A stretch of DNA of 64,000 bases from Brachypterus glaber (lineage: Eukaryota; Arthropoda; Insecta; Coleoptera; Kateretidae). This document shows positions 31,986-43,093 of the stretch, one piece after another. Within the stretch, counting starts at the first letter, position 1; each line of letters begins with the position of its first letter. Below the pieces are notes generated by a model. The model was not told the origin of the DNA. It made no database searches and was given only the letters and a program-made list of their open reading frames with translations. Both the position numbers and the translations under genes were made by a program. Location: NCBI GenBank assembly GCA_958510825.1, contig OY294045.1, positions 10,591,916-10,655,915 on the forward strand, read 5' to 3'.

Positions 31986-33051
31986 GAGCCCAATACTTGA
32001 AATCGTAGGAATTAATTCTCTCGAGAAAATATTCTCTAGATGAAATTCTCACGAGAATCAAAATATCTATTCTTGAACATCGTAGGAATCAAATTCCGAT
32101 GAGAAATTCACAATTCTCATTAAGAGACGTACGACGAAGCCTAAGTTCGTTTGATATTAAGAATAACCAATCAGATCATTGGATTCAATTAACAATTTCA
32201 TATATTATTATTTTGGCAACACTGAGTGTTTATATTTTGACATGTGTTTGGTTTTGTTCGTTTTGAGTTATATTTATAAAAGCCAAAAGATAGTAATTTG
32301 TAAGTATTTACGTCGATTTGCAATCGATTTGCAATCTATTACACCAGTTATTCCTGGGATTCTGTATTTTTCAAAAAATTGTATTCTATTTCGTTGAAGT
32401 TCAGCCAAAGTACTGGGGAAGTGAATCCATGTGTTAAATATTGCTGGGTTGTTCAAAGCTTCAACCACCTCTTGTATACTTCTACTTACTGTAGCTTGGC
32501 TTACACCAGAGCAATAGACAGAGCTTCCCACAGAGGTTTGGTAACTTCCAGTCGCAAAAAAATTTAAAGCTATTAGCATCTTTGTTGATTTTTTAACTGA
32601 AGATTCCCTAGTGGGTTCGATTAAATAATCGTCCAAAATATCTATTAGATACCTCACCAGAACCTTAGTTAATCTAAAGTTTTTAATAAAAAGGTGGTTA
32701 CTTAAATTAAATGGGTTTTTATCCCTAATAAAATGTTATCTTTCATTCTGCATGGCAGCCTCAGCATCTGCTTAATTTTGTAAAACCATTAGTTGTAAGT
32801 GTATATTGTCCATAATTAGATATTCTCCAAAAGAACAAAAAAAGTATAAAAATCAACCACACAAGTGTCAAAATTTTGAGATTATAACCTACAATATAAA
32901 GATTCCGAAGAGAATTTCCAAATACACCAAAGAGAAATTTTTCCTATAAATTATTTCAAGAATACCAAAATTAAAAATTGAGAGAAAATTACGTCATTTG
33001 ACAGTCGAATTCTCATGATAATCAATTCCCATGATTTCAAGTATTGGGTTC
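31986..33051 (-). mobile_element. PIF/Harbinger DNA transposon, defective (1,066 bp)
   Basis: The terminal inverted repeats of about 43 bp begin GAGCCCAATACTTGAAATC on the left and GAACCCAATACTTGAAATC (reverse strand) on the right. CAG flanks both ends (31983-31985, 33052-33054), matching the 3-bp CWG/TWA target duplications of this superfamily. The inside carries only the N-terminal part of a Harbinger transposase on the minus strand, broken by stops. The rest of the transposase and the companion Myb-like gene are absent. This is an internally deleted relic. Confidence 0.85.
32274..32813 (-). pseudogene. HARBI1-like transposase, N-terminal relic
   Basis: Read on the minus strand from an ATG at 32813, the frame contains 'NPFNLSNHLFIKNFRLTK', 'YLIDILDDYLIEPTRES', 'ALNFFATGSYQ', 'GVSQATVSRSIQEVV' and 'RIPGITGVIDC'. 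These are the N-terminal helix-turn-helix and the first catalytic Asp region of PIF/Harbinger DDE transposases, where GVIDCTHI is the usual motif. Two in-frame nonsense codons interrupt the first 35 codons. Just after the first catalytic Asp the sequence departs from the family ('CKSIANRRKYL') and ends, so the remaining D and E residues are lost. It is not functional. Confidence 0.85.
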
Positions 33052-33400
33052 CAGTCGTTTTTTTATAAAAGGCTTTGAAATGGAAATTCAACACTTTATT
33101 ATCTAAGTACACATTAATCTGGAAAGCTTTTTTTTTCTAAAGCCGTATAAAAGTAAACATTACTCTCATGTTCAGTTCAGTTCTGGTTATTGGCCTTGTC
33201 TATTCGATATTAGCCAACATTCTTTCATGTTCCTTCTAGTAATTATAATATCACGGTTTATCGGCATTAAATCTTTTTGGACCGGTTCTTTAAAGTCATA
33301 TTAGCAAAAACATGATTTTTAAAATAACCTTATTTTCCATTGCATTTTTTTGCCAGTTCTAGTAATATATTAGGAATTTTTATTAACCCCAGTGATAAAG

Positions 33401-33860
33401 TGCCGTCAATTGGGGTGACTTCGTGTGAGTGATTTCGGATACCTTTTCGCAAAACGTTCTGAACCAAAGTACGTGTGTCAAACCCCACAATTTGTACACA
33501 CAACCCAATGAACTAATAACTCTTCTCTCTAGAATAGGCATTTCATTTGTAAAAACTGACAAAAACGTAGCCAACATATACATTTGTCTGTCTTACTTGC
33601 ACAGCTTTGTTCTAACAGAGACAACAATAACAGTTACTGGTAACTATTATTGTTCAGGCCTGAATATACCTACTATTTGTTTACAAACAAACCAAGATGT
33701 TGGCGATACTTTATACTAACGGTATGCGTATTCTAGAGAGAAGAGTTATTAGTTCGTTGACACAACCCCATAACTTTGATTGCGTACTTTGGATCAGTGA
33801 GTTTTACACTAAAATGTCCGAAGTCACCCAAACTGTCCAAAGTCACCCCAGTTGACGGTA
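33401..33860. mobile_element. Foldback element with 'CCGTCAAYTGGGGTGACTT' ends (460 bp)
   Basis: The left end TGCCGTCAATTGGGGTGACT is mirrored by AGTCACCCCAGTTGACGGTA. Inner blocks also pair: GAACTAATAACTCTTCTCTC at about 33509 with its inverse at about 33739, and 'gtagccaacat' with 'atgttggcgat'. Overall it approaches one 460-bp palindrome. No target duplication was clear. The overlapping 66- and 96-codon frames are arm translations. Confidence 0.7.
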
Positions 33861-33963
33861 CTACTTAATGTACTATATTGCTTTAGTTAATAGTCGAGGA
33901 CATTCGTCAACAAGTGAGTAAAACGATACTCGGAAACGAAAAATGTTGACAACTTACTAGATC

Positions 33964-34289
33964 GTGGCTCAACAGGAAAAGTGTCGGCTTAGCACGAAAA
34001 ATAATTTTAAACGAAGTGCAATAAGGAAACCTTTGTTAAGTGAAAAACACAGAAAAACGACTCGCGTGCGCCAAGGAAAACGTCGATTGAGATTGGCCGT
34101 CCGAGTCGCCCGACACAAACCTCATCAAGCACAAGCTTCGCAGTAAAAAGGTATACACATTAAAGCAGCTGTCGTGAGACTCGGACATTGGGGGTCTTTG
34201 CTCTAGGAATATGCGAAAAATCTCGTCAAAGTATGCTCCGAAGATACCAGGCGATCCATGACGACAACGGAGACTGGACAATTTTCTAA
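33964..34289 (+). pseudogene. Tc1-like transposase, degraded C-terminal relic
   Basis: The first frame contains 'RKPLLSEKHRKT', a motif of Tc1 transposases just after the DNA-binding region. A shifted frame continues 'RLACAKENVD', a stop, then 'DWPSESPDTNLIKH', a degenerate form of the WPxxSPDLNPIEHxW catalytic block. A third frame ends 'MLRRYQAIHDDNGDWTIF' and TAA at 34287-34289, the usual Tc1 C-terminus. A Tc1-style end follows at about 34378-34400 (GCTCCTACTTGCCGACTG then TA). Frameshifts and a large deletion between the first two blocks make it non-functional. Confidence 0.75.
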
Positions 34290-35327
34290 GTTATTTGCAC
34301 TGAACTACCATTCGTTGACTATAAATTGATGTAAAAAATTAGTTTAAATTAATTTTTAAATAAACAATGCGTGATACGCTCCTACTTGCCGACTGTATAT
34401 ACCTAACAATTTTCACAATATTGTTAAATTATTGTACTTTTTCATTTGCCCCTTTTTACCAAAAACAAAACCAGCCAGAAACTTTTGGTAATGCTAAGCT
34501 TAAGTCTCTGCTTTAAATAAATAAATAAAAATAAATACACATAAAGCGTTTTTAAATGACCGTGCTTAACAATTTTTGCTACAGACAAATTGACCGACAA
34601 GGCAAATTGTTGTTTTCGAAAAAAGTTCTAACTTATATTTTAACAAAACACAAAAATAAGTAACAACAAATTGCACAAATACAAGGCTTTTTCGAGTTAA
34701 AAAAATCAAATAAAATGATGAACCTCATCAAGCACAAGCTTCGCAGTAAAAAGGTATACACATTAAAGCAGCTGTCGTAAGACTCGGACATTCGAGGTCT
34801 TTGCTGTAGGAATATGCGAAAAATCTCGTCAAAGTATGCTCCGAAGATACCAGGCGATCCATGACGATAACGGAGACTGGACGATTTCCTAAGTTATTTG
34901 CACTGAACTACCATTCGTTGACTATAAATTGATGTAAAAAATTAGTATAAATTAATTTTTAAATAAACAATGCGTGATACGCTCCTACTTGCCGACTGTA
35001 TATACCTAACAATTTTCACAATATTGTTAAATTATTGTATTTTTTCATTTGCCCCCTTTTACCAAAAACAAAACCAGCCAGAAACTTTTGGTAATGCTAA
35101 GCTTAAGTCTCTGCTTTAAATAAATTAATAAATAAAAATAAATACACATAAAGCGTTTTCAAATGATCGTGCTTACCAATTTTTGCTAAAGACAAATTGA
35201 CCGACCAGGCGAAATGTTGTTTTCGAAAAAAGTTCTAACTTTTATATTTTACAAAACACAAAAATAAGTAACAACAAATTGCACAAATACAAGGCTATTT
35301 CGAGTTAAAAAAATTAAATAATATGAT
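34118..35327 (+). repeat. 603-bp tandem duplication (two copies)
   Basis: The unit starting AACCTCATCAAGCACAAGCT at 34118 recurs at 34721 with few differences. It holds the last part of the Tc1 transposase relic, the Tc1 3' end, and an inverted fragment of the TCGG/minisatellite element. Because both unrelated elements are copied together at the same breakpoints, this is a segmental tandem duplication and not two transposition events. Confidence 0.85.
34395..34720 (-). repeat. Inverted fragment of the TCGG/minisatellite element
   Basis: On the minus strand it carries 'gccttgtatttgtgcaa', a much reduced 'cggtcaatttgtctgt', 'aagcacg', 'agagactta' and 'ttaccaaaagttt' in the same order as 11190-11470 and 27030-27330. 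The TCGG array and the minisatellite are missing. A second copy is at 34998-35327 because of the tandem duplication. Confidence 0.6.
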
Positions 35328-35549
35328 AAAAAAAAATAAATTTTTTTCAAGTAATTTCATATATGTGCTTTCATATGTAAAAAAATTGATTACTCAACAT
35401 GTTTTGTACTATAAATAAAATGTATTGAAAAAAATTACGTTTTTTGGAGTAAGCTGGCCTTAAGAAATAATGACTAGATTTACGCACGTTTTTTTTTTGT
35501 TTGCTGTGCTATGGCAATCTCACGAAATACAATAGTTATTTATAATGCA

Positions 35550-36312
35550 AGGGCGAAAAGTTAAATTTTTCGATTGAGTAGGTTTTTAGAAGCCGAGGGC
35601 CGGCCGATAGGGCCCGCCCGAGGGTATTAAACCTACGAAATCGAAATTTAACTTTTTGCCTGTGTATTATAAAATATTTTTTATTCGATTGTTACTAATT
35701 ATAATAAATTATTAAAATATACTTAATTTTAAAGTGCAAAAAATATTTATTTTTACTGTCTTATTACTTTGTACTAGTTATCCATGACAAATTGCTGTCC
35801 AATCAAATCGCTACAAAAACAATTGAATCGTTTCTTTTGCTTGTGGTGTCATTTTCAAATTAAAAAAGCTATAGCTTGGTGATTAATTTCTGTTAAAATG
35901 TGTCTGTTGTGAAAATAATACTTGTAAAACCGTTCTATGAATATTATAAATTTTGAAAGTGATTTTACAATTGAAATTTTGTGTTTTTAATTTATTTTAG
36001 TGGGTGAATACAGATTAATCCTTTGACATATATTTTGAGGTTATGTTATGGAAATATTTTTATTTTGTATGAAATGATTATAATAACTGTATCTGGTAAA
36101 AAGAACGGTTAGTTCAAGACCAAAAGTGACCAAAAGGTCATATTTCTTTATAAATATTTCAGTAAAGGTAAAGAAACTTCTTTTAAAAAGCTTAAAAATA
36201 ACAAGTTTTAGTTAGCCGGCGAAAAAAACTTTTTAACCCTAGGGCCACAATGTTCAACTTTTCGCCCGTAAAACATGAACAAAAAGTGTCGCTTTTAGAA
36301 TCAATCGAATAA
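35550..36312 (+). mobile_element. Hairpin-capped repeat family C, copy 1
   Basis: An inverted second copy is at 54712-55376. The left end is a ~110-bp stem in which GGCGAAAAGTTAAATTTTTC pairs with GAAATTTAACTTTTTGCC around a CCGAGGGCCGGCC core. The right end has a second stem (GGCGAAAAAAACTTTTT with AAC-TTTTCGCC). 'ttttttattcgattg' and 'caatcgaataaaaaa' lie next to the stems. The ~500 bp between is AT-rich and has no open frame. Class unknown. Confidence 0.7.
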
Positions 36313-36394
36313 AAAATCATATACATGTTATATTAGAATTAATTAGTAAAACGCGCAGTTTTTTAATGAACTATTATAGTTATACAGAGCGGTC

Positions 36395-36600
36395 CAAAAG
36401 TCACCCCCCCCTCTTAACTTTTGAACCAGCTGAGATATCGACTTCAAATTTGGAACTTTTAAATAAGACAACTTAAACTATATTTTAGCATATATTTAAT
36501 ACTTTCAGCTCCTAAAATGTAGGCAGGGGGGCATGGGGACACATTTTTTTAAATACAAAGGGGGGTCGTGTATTACATCATTTTAAAGCTTATAAATTTC
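36395..36600 (+). repeat. Single arm related to the element at 1239-1953
   Basis: It shares 'taagacaacttaaactat', 'ttttagcatatattt', 'ggcaggggg' and 'ggtcgtgt' in order with 1310-1445, but the outer terminus differs ('gcggtccaaaagtcacccc'). A similar outer terminus occurs at about 53870. The partner arm is absent. Confidence 0.6.
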
Positions 36601-36983
36601 TCCATTTAACTCAATATTTTTAAATTAAAAAAATAAAATAAAATGGGAAAACAAAATTAATTTACTTTTGAGTATGGCCCACTAAAAAATAAATTTCCAC
36701 TCGTAAAATTGTAGTTTTCTAAAAAGAAGCCTGTTAAATAAATAGGTATATTGCCATCAACTTAAATTGAGTAAACACCCGTTGCAGACGGTATAAGATA
36801 TGTTTTAGGTCGCACGTGTACATTACATTAACTCCAACATCTGAAAATAAACTTCCTCCAAATTGCATTCAGCTATTTGTTCCAATTTCTTAAAATTTAA
36901 ACCCATTTTTATAATAGGTTGGAGAGCAAATTACAAAGTATACTTTTTACTTCATTCTATTATAAAAATAAGTATTAACCTGA

Positions 36984-37728
36984 AATAGTATATTACATAA
37001 CTAGTGTGGAAAGTGACATATTTCACGCGAGTGAGGAAAACCCACGAGTGTATGAAATACAATTTCCAATATAACTAATTTTTCTACGATCCCAAAAAAA
37101 TATGAAGTTTCTTATTTTAAAATTTTCAAATTTTTATTAATTTTTAAGAAAGGCAAAGCACAAAATAATAATAAATAGCATACAAATTTATATATGTATG
37201 TCAAACAGTAAATATGATTTTCATTTACCTTTAGTTGTCTTGGTTTTATATTTGCATAGCTGTTTAATGGGTTGTCTATATGTTTGTCCTAAATGAAGGT
37301 AAACTTGACAGTTTGCTACAGTTTGTGTTCTGTGGTTTGCTAGTTAAATTAGATTTCTGTGGTTATGCTGCCATATAAGACAGTAAAATGGTACTGTTTT
37401 ACATTTTAAAGGGAAATATTTTGATGTTTTTTATAAAATGTAAAGCAAATAAATCAATATTAAGTTATTTTTATAAAATCTAGACAGTAATGGTCAAAAT
37501 AGTAACGTTATAATTATAGTTTCTATTTTTGACATTAAAAACAGATATATTTGGATTAAAAAACATAAAATATATTAAAAAAGGCTTTGGTGAAAGGTGA
37601 AAAATGGCTTATTAAACAAGGTGAATAAAATTCGTAGAATCTACGAGGTAAATATCTAAATAAACTTAGGCAATATCAAACTAGGGTGATATGAAAATAT
37701 CAAACTAGTGTGATATAAGGCGTTTTCT
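36984..37728 (+). mobile_element. Hairpin-capped repeat family A, copy 3
   Basis: Matches 14506-15277 (inverted) and 21033-22995 over its length. The 5' stem has lost its GC-rich centre ('aggtttataaacgagctgcc' is absent). The 3' stem TATCAAACTAGGGTGATA/TATCAAACTAGTGTGATA is intact. Confidence 0.7.
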
Positions 37729-37729
37729 A

Positions 37730-38715
37730 AAGAAGAAAAGAGTGTGCTAAATGTCATTTTCATAGAGGATCGTAGGAAAACAGTATTTTTCTCCCTTGTA
37801 TCATAAACTAGTATTGTGAACTTCACAATACACGTGGAATTCAGTATGCACGTGTCAGTTTGTTATAATAAGCCAATCAAAATGATATTAGGTAATGTTT
37901 ATTAGATTACACTGGTCGACATTGATTTTGGTGGCGGAGATCTGCCAACTGATTGTGGCTCTGTCTGATGCCCTGATAACGGAATCTTTTGTCGTTTTTC
38001 TCGAACAACTCTGTTTTTTTAAGATATAGCACACAATGGGATTTTTGCATATATTTAAATTACGCGGGTTTTTATTTTTGTTATGAATTTATTGTCATAA
38101 TATGGAAATAATATTATTATAAGGCTTTATGACAATGGTCGCAAATTTGAAACACTTTTCTAATTTTATTTTTTAAGTCCTCATACATATTTTAAAAAAT
38201 GCACTTTTTTGTTTGTTTTTTAGAAAATTTATTTAAAATTGCGTACGCAACTCGTCACTTATCTTGTTCTATGTAGATTCCCGAGTGCTTTTCTTTACTC
38301 GAGATTTGCTTCGTAACAAAATTTACACTAGCGTGCACTAAATTTCATACGACCAAGTATGCATATATAATTCCTTATATTTCACGTGTTCACTATATGT
38401 ACTCGTGCGTGTGATATTTTCATATCTCACGAGTATATGTATAGACAGCCTGATATACTTTCCGTACAAGTATATAGTATAAGATTTCCATGTAAGTAGT
38501 GTGGTGTGCATTTTGGAGAAAAGTCAAACTGATGTCAGTTTGACTTTTATGTAAAAAAATTTAAAATGTCAATGTTTTATTTACTAAATTTTTATGATTT
38601 TCTAAATGCATGGCATGGTAAGGTCGTAGGAAAAATAGTGTACACAACTCGTCGCTTTAAATTTAAATTTTTAATATAAAATTCTATATAAAATTTATCG
38701 TGAAAACACGAAAAA
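37730..38715. other. Non-coding stretch with small stems
   Basis: Stems include AAAAGTCAAACTGA/TCAGTTTGACTTTT at 38522-38549 and an imperfect 'gtgttcactatatgtactcg'/'cgagtatatgtatagac' pair near 38387-38451. A fragment 'gtcgtaggaaaaatagtgta' near 38625 resembles the outer flank of family A hairpins. No gene seen. Confidence 0.4.
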
Positions 38716-38717
38716 AG

Positions 38718-38860
38718 TAGGCACTCGATCGGTTGTTGCTTTGTCTAGTTTGTGTGTTAGTGTGTTTTGGTGGTTGGTTGGTTTGGGGCGAAAACTACAA
38801 GAAACCCAAAAAGTCCAAACCAAAACACTAGACAAAGTTACAACTGATCGAGTGACCCTA
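38718..38860. mobile_element. Foldback MITE 'GGGTCACTCGATCGGTTG', copy 1
   Basis: CACTCGATCGGTTGTTGCTT is mirrored by its imperfect inverse ending GATCGAGTGACCC. A second, better preserved copy is at 41938-42078. The left terminus here is damaged. Confidence 0.7.
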
Positions 38861-39189
38861 GAAAAAGTCCATTTTTAACTTTAGGACTTGTGAAAAATAA
38901 AGCAAGATAGAAGCCAGAGTTAGTTCACAGATCCGCGGAAGCAAGCCAAAAGTTTCGTTACCTATGTAGAGCAGTGTTATCCAATTTTATTCAATTACCC
39001 AATTAAGTAACTTATTTAGTAAATCTACACAATTAAAATGGACTTCAATTAAACAGAATTTTTAAACATTATGTGAAAGAAGGTAACATAACAACCATAC
39101 TTTCATAGGCCCCGACTAGTCTATACTTTTAAATATTGACAATTTAAAAATATATTAAGTAATAGTATTTTTTAAGTTTTTTTTTGTTT

Positions 39190-39320
39190 GGTTTTAATTA
39201 ACCAGGCCCGTAACTGGGGGGTGCTAGGAGGTGCTTAGCACCCCCTGTTATGATTTTGAGCACCCCCTGGCAAAATAAGCTCTAAGCACCCCCACAGGGG
39301 GTGCTCAAGTCAAAACAGAA
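39190..39320. repeat. Tandem/inverted 'GCACCCCC' repeat
   Basis: The words GGGGGTGCT and AGCACCCCC alternate several times, with 'aggaggtgcttagcaccccc' folding on itself. It is a local GC-rich inverted array of unknown origin. Confidence 0.5.
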
Positions 39321-39479
39321 ACTACCCTACATTAAAAAATATTAATACTGTGAGTAATGTAAATTGATTTAATTTATTATTAAAATAATAAACAAAATCG
39401 TTTTTAAATAATTATCACAAAAAAGAAAATTAATTAATTTAATTATTATTATTTTAAGTTTAATTTTTTTAGTCAGCAA

Positions 39480-39600
39480 AATGTTACGTTCAGGGGTATA
39501 TGAAGTTACGCGAATCGCACCCGAATTGATATGGTCTTCGCCTTTTACCACACTTTCGAAAATTTGTCACTGCAATGTTTTTCAGACACAGACTATAGGC
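39480..39600 (+). repeat. 'CGCACCCGAA' family core, copy 2
   Basis: Contains AAGTTACGCGAATCGCACCC and ATGGTCTTCGCCTTTTACCA as at 10050-10110. The flanking inverted repeats are different or lost. Confidence 0.55.
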
Positions 39601-39653
39601 TTATAGGAGAACGTGCAACAAGGCTTGTTATACTTAGTATACTAGTATACTTA

Positions 39654-39788
39654 GGGCCACTTGCACCAACAATGGTTTAACTTTAAACTTGGATTAAATT
39701 GACGGCCGACCAATCAGATCGCAGCATTTTTAACTTAAACTCGGTTTAGTCGAGATAATCCCAGACCAAAAGTTGGTGCAAGTGGCCC
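39654..39788. mobile_element. TTA-flanked Tourist-like MITE (135 bp)
   Basis: The ends GGGCCACTTGCACCAAC and GTTGGTGCAAGTGGCCC are perfect inverted repeats of 17 bp, flanked by TTA at 39651-39653 and 39789-39791. A TWA duplication and this size fit a PIF/Harbinger-derived MITE. The inside shows further pairing ('taactttaaacttgg' with 'taacttaaactcgg' in direct rather than inverted order). Confidence 0.8.
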
Positions 39789-39796
39789 TTAGTTAT

Positions 39797-39832
39797 ACCA
39801 TCTTCTTCTTCTTCTTGTTCTTCTTCTTCTTC
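39797..39832. repeat. (TTC)n microsatellite
   Basis: About eleven TTC/TTG triplets. Translating it on the minus strand gives an acidic EEEEEQEEEE run in a 71-codon frame, which I regard as chance. Confidence 0.8.
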
Positions 39833-40190
39833 AAAGAATCGTGGCCTCTTCCTTTGGAATTTGGCCAGCTCGATACAAATATGTATTTGTAGCCTATTTT
39901 TAGCTCGGGGCTGGCAAAAAGGGCCATAATGGCCTAGTTGCCTGGCTTGTAGCCTCCCCACCCTTACTACTACTAGCCTATTTTTTCTTCCTGTAATCTA
40001 GGAAGGTCACAAAGAAGTGGTCTGGGAATTCCCATCCCCGAAGTCCAAATTTCTGGGTTATATTGCTTGTTTTTCTATCTTGACTCGCAAAAAACTTCTC
40101 ACTGTGTAATGATCTTTGCGCAAACGCTAACTTGTTATCCTTAAACTTTAAAAAAAAACATCCGCATTGTACGTTTCAAATTAAATTCAT
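39833..40190. repeat. Repeat shared in part with 63060-63200
   Basis: 'ggaatttggccagctcgat', 'tttgcgcaaacgctaactt' and nearby words have counterparts at 63080-63165 ('agtttgccagctcgat', 'tttgcgcaggcgccaactt'). Both copies adjoin a simple repeat at the same side: TTC here, TCCAA there. This is compatible with a SINE or non-LTR element with a simple-repeat tail, but no tRNA-like promoter boxes could be confirmed. Confidence 0.4.
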
Positions 40191-40194
40191 TAAC

Positions 40195-41365
40195 ATTTTT
40201 TGCGAAATTATTAGTGTTTATGTTACCATTTTAAGTTTTTTTTACTCCTTGCTTTTGTGTGCATATTATACTATGTTCATTTCTTCAAAATAAATTTTAT
40301 TAGCAATATGTACTTATATTACGCAATAGTCTGTGATAAAAATATAAAAGTCCTGTGATAGTAATGTGATAATCGCAACAAACACTCACTTAAAAACTAA
40401 ATTACTTAAACGTTAATCTGCCTTCTTCATTGGATGAAGACGGTGAACTGTGATAGTTATATCTAATATCTAACAAGAGGATCAGAAATACTTTATATCA
40501 GAATATTTTTTCTCTGTGTATACTTACTGTAGAATTTACTGTAGAAGGTATATTATTTAATAACTGGCTTAAGTATTTTGGTACGTAGAAACTTTTGGAT
40601 TGTAGAAAATATAATGACGCATTCCTGAATGAGGTAAGATAACGATCATTTAAGTTAGAAAAGGATTTTCGTTACCGCAAGTAGTATTCCTGTTTTATTA
40701 CATTTCTTTAGAAAAGTTGTAAACCTCTAGATTATCTAACCAGACTTAAAAGAGTAATTCCACCCGGTTTTAGAATAAAAGTCAACTTTTTAGACCAGGA
40801 TCGACCATTTTGAATTATAATAAAAGTTGGTTAAGCCTCTATTTAACTATTGACAACAAAAAAGCATTTTTTATTTATTCTGCAACTGGGTCAGGATATT
40901 TTTGACTTCGAACATAATATAATTAAAAAAAATATATGTTTTTTTGATAGAACAATGTGTGCCATACTGATAATTTGTTACCTTAATTAATAATGAACGT
41001 TTTTTTTTATTATGAAACCACGGGCAACTTAGGTTATTAGATAACAAAAAAATATTAAAGTTGTCAGGGTCAGAGTCAGATTTATTTAATTTTAAGGGGG
41101 TGGGGCATTCATAAGGAAAAAAAATGCGCATTCACCAAAAATATAATTTTGAAGGTTTTTCTATGCTAATATCTCGATGGGGGGAGCAAGGCCCCCATGG
41201 CCCCCCTAAATTTGTCCCTGGAGTTGGTGACCATTTTTATTTCATTATTTTCTCCCGGCTCTATTTTATATATGTACAAATTAAGCTATTTCAAAATTGC
41301 TAGGATCCGGATCCGGTTTCTTTGGGTGCTAGAAGCTCCAAAAGCTGTGGCAATAAGCTACCAAT
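40195..41365. other. Non-coding stretch, nothing firmly recognised
   Basis: AT-rich sequence with a GC-richer patch at 41085-41215. The 86-codon minus frame at 40871-41131 has no recognised domain. Confidence 0.4.
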
Positions 41366-41372
41366 AAATATT

Positions 41373-41634
41373 TTTATCCAATACATACAGATAATGAGAC
41401 AATTACCAGCTTTTTTTAAATAGATACTCAATAATAACCCCCGCGTGGCTTTTACTTTATTGAGTGGATAATTATTTATTTTACCCACTCAACTGTCACT
41501 TGTCAAATTATTTTCTTGTAAATGTCATTAAAATGTTTAATAAAAATATGAATTTTTAAGCTATTTATTGGATAAAACCTTGTATGGCACTCATGGGTAA
41601 ACCGATATTGCCCACTAGTACCATAAATAACTAT
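41373..41634 (+). mobile_element. Hairpin-capped repeat family B, copy 2 (large stem deleted)
   Basis: Same ends as 30032-30345, but the CpG-rich stem between 'accgatattg' and 'cccactagtacc' is gone. Losing exactly the foldable part is typical of hairpin instability. Confidence 0.7.
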
Positions 41635-41937
41635 TAACTTGCCTTGTAATATACATTACATTTATTACATTCAGATTAGGCTATTTTCATAGTTATAGCT
41701 ACACAATAATTCTGGGGCCAAGGGGTAAAAACAGTCTTTAAAAAGTGCCTTTGACATATGTGATACTCAATTGAAGAAATGAGAATTTATGAAATTGCAT
41801 TTTGATTAAATGAAAATTTATTTGACTTTATATTATTGACATATGTAAAATCAACTTTTTAAAGTATGTTTTTACCCCTTGGCCTGCTGAATAATTGTGT
41901 AAAACTGTGTAAATAATAAATAATGTAATGTATTTTA

Positions 41938-42078
41938 GGGTCACTCGATCGGTTGTTGCTTTGTCTACTTTGTGACGTAGTGTGTTTTGGTGATTGGTTG
42001 GTTTAGGCGAAAATTACCAGAAACCCAAACGGCTAACCACCAAAACACTATACAAAGTAACAACTGATCGAGTGACCC
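41938..42078. mobile_element. Foldback MITE 'GGGTCACTCGATCGGTTG', copy 2 (141 bp)
   Basis: The ends GGGTCACTCGATCGGTTGTT and its inverse are about 33 bp with few mismatches, flanked by TA (41936-41937 and 42079-42080). Inner words ACACTATACAAAG and CTTTGTCTACTTTGTG continue the stem. Nothing is encoded. Confidence 0.8.
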
Positions 42079-42089
42079 TAATGTATTTG

Positions 42090-43025
42090 ACTCCGTAAGT
42101 TAAAAAAATATTTTTCGTATACATTTTACTAGCACCCAAAGGAACCCGATCTAGGACCTGGAAATTAACAAATAGCTTAATTTAAATGTACTTTAAAACA
42201 TATATAAAATACTAGCTAGGAAAATATAATTATATAAATGGTCACCAGCTCTTAGACTATTACGTTTTAGTTTCAAAATTGTGCAGTATTTAATACGGTA
42301 ACCGAGATCGTAACAAATTCTCAGTACAAGGTTAGAAATTTCTATAAACGCCTTTGCTGGACTTGTCCGATTTGCAAGGTTTGAAGGTACTAGAGACCCT
42401 AAATAAAGTGAAATTAAACTTCACACGTTTAATGTCATTATATATAGGTTCCGTATGCCTTACATTCCGCACGGCTGTAGATTTTTGTTGCTTTTAAACT
42501 TGCATAATAGTATATACTATATCTAGTATGGAATAGACAATATTCCGCGCGAGCGAAAAGTTTGGAGCGCGGAATGACTATTCCATACGTGTTGTAGACT
42601 ATACTTTTTCTTCGACTGCAAATATGAAACACTGTATAGCTTTAAACTGCGGACAAGGTTAAAAACAATGTTTTTAATGACTCGACATTGTAAATGCACC
42701 AAAACACATATTTTTATATAAAGCAATTAATATTATTTAATAATTTTATCAAATCAGTACTTAAAAAAGATTTTTATCAGTACTTAAAAAAGATTTTTAT
42801 TTAATAATAATAAAATAATAATATTTACAAACTATAATGCAAAAATTGAAGGTTATGTCAGATTGTTGTGACATATATCAGGTTTAAATATTTAACAATG
42901 AAGCAGTTTTAATTTTTTGAACTAAATTGATAAATAACTGGTCAAATATTAAGAAAAACTAATAAACTTTATGTAATTTTAAAGCAAAACTTTAAATTGC
43001 ACTAAATTATTCAATATTTCATGGT

Positions 43026-43028
<3 letters not shown>
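42090..43028. other. Non-coding stretch with one CpG-rich hairpin
   Basis: At 42526-42592 GTATGGAATAG...ATTCCGCGC pairs with GCGCGGAATGACTATTCCATAC, giving a stem of about 24 bp with a small bulge. The minus-strand frames 42438-42632 and 42523-42726 overlap it and are not genes. The remainder is AT-rich. Confidence 0.45.

Positions 43029-43090
<62 letters not shown>
43029..43090. repeat. (AT)n microsatellite, left of the LTR element
   Basis: About 30 AT units. The LTR retrotransposon inserted into it; the array continues at 53291. An ATAT target duplication is compatible but cannot be distinguished from the array itself. Confidence 0.9.

Positions 43091-43093
<3 letters not shown>

Noticed and set aside
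33964..34146. 60-codon Arg/Lys-rich frame as a possible histone- or protamine-like gene
   Set aside because: Its 'KPLLSEKHRKT' and the shifted downstream blocks identify it as a broken Tc1 transposase.
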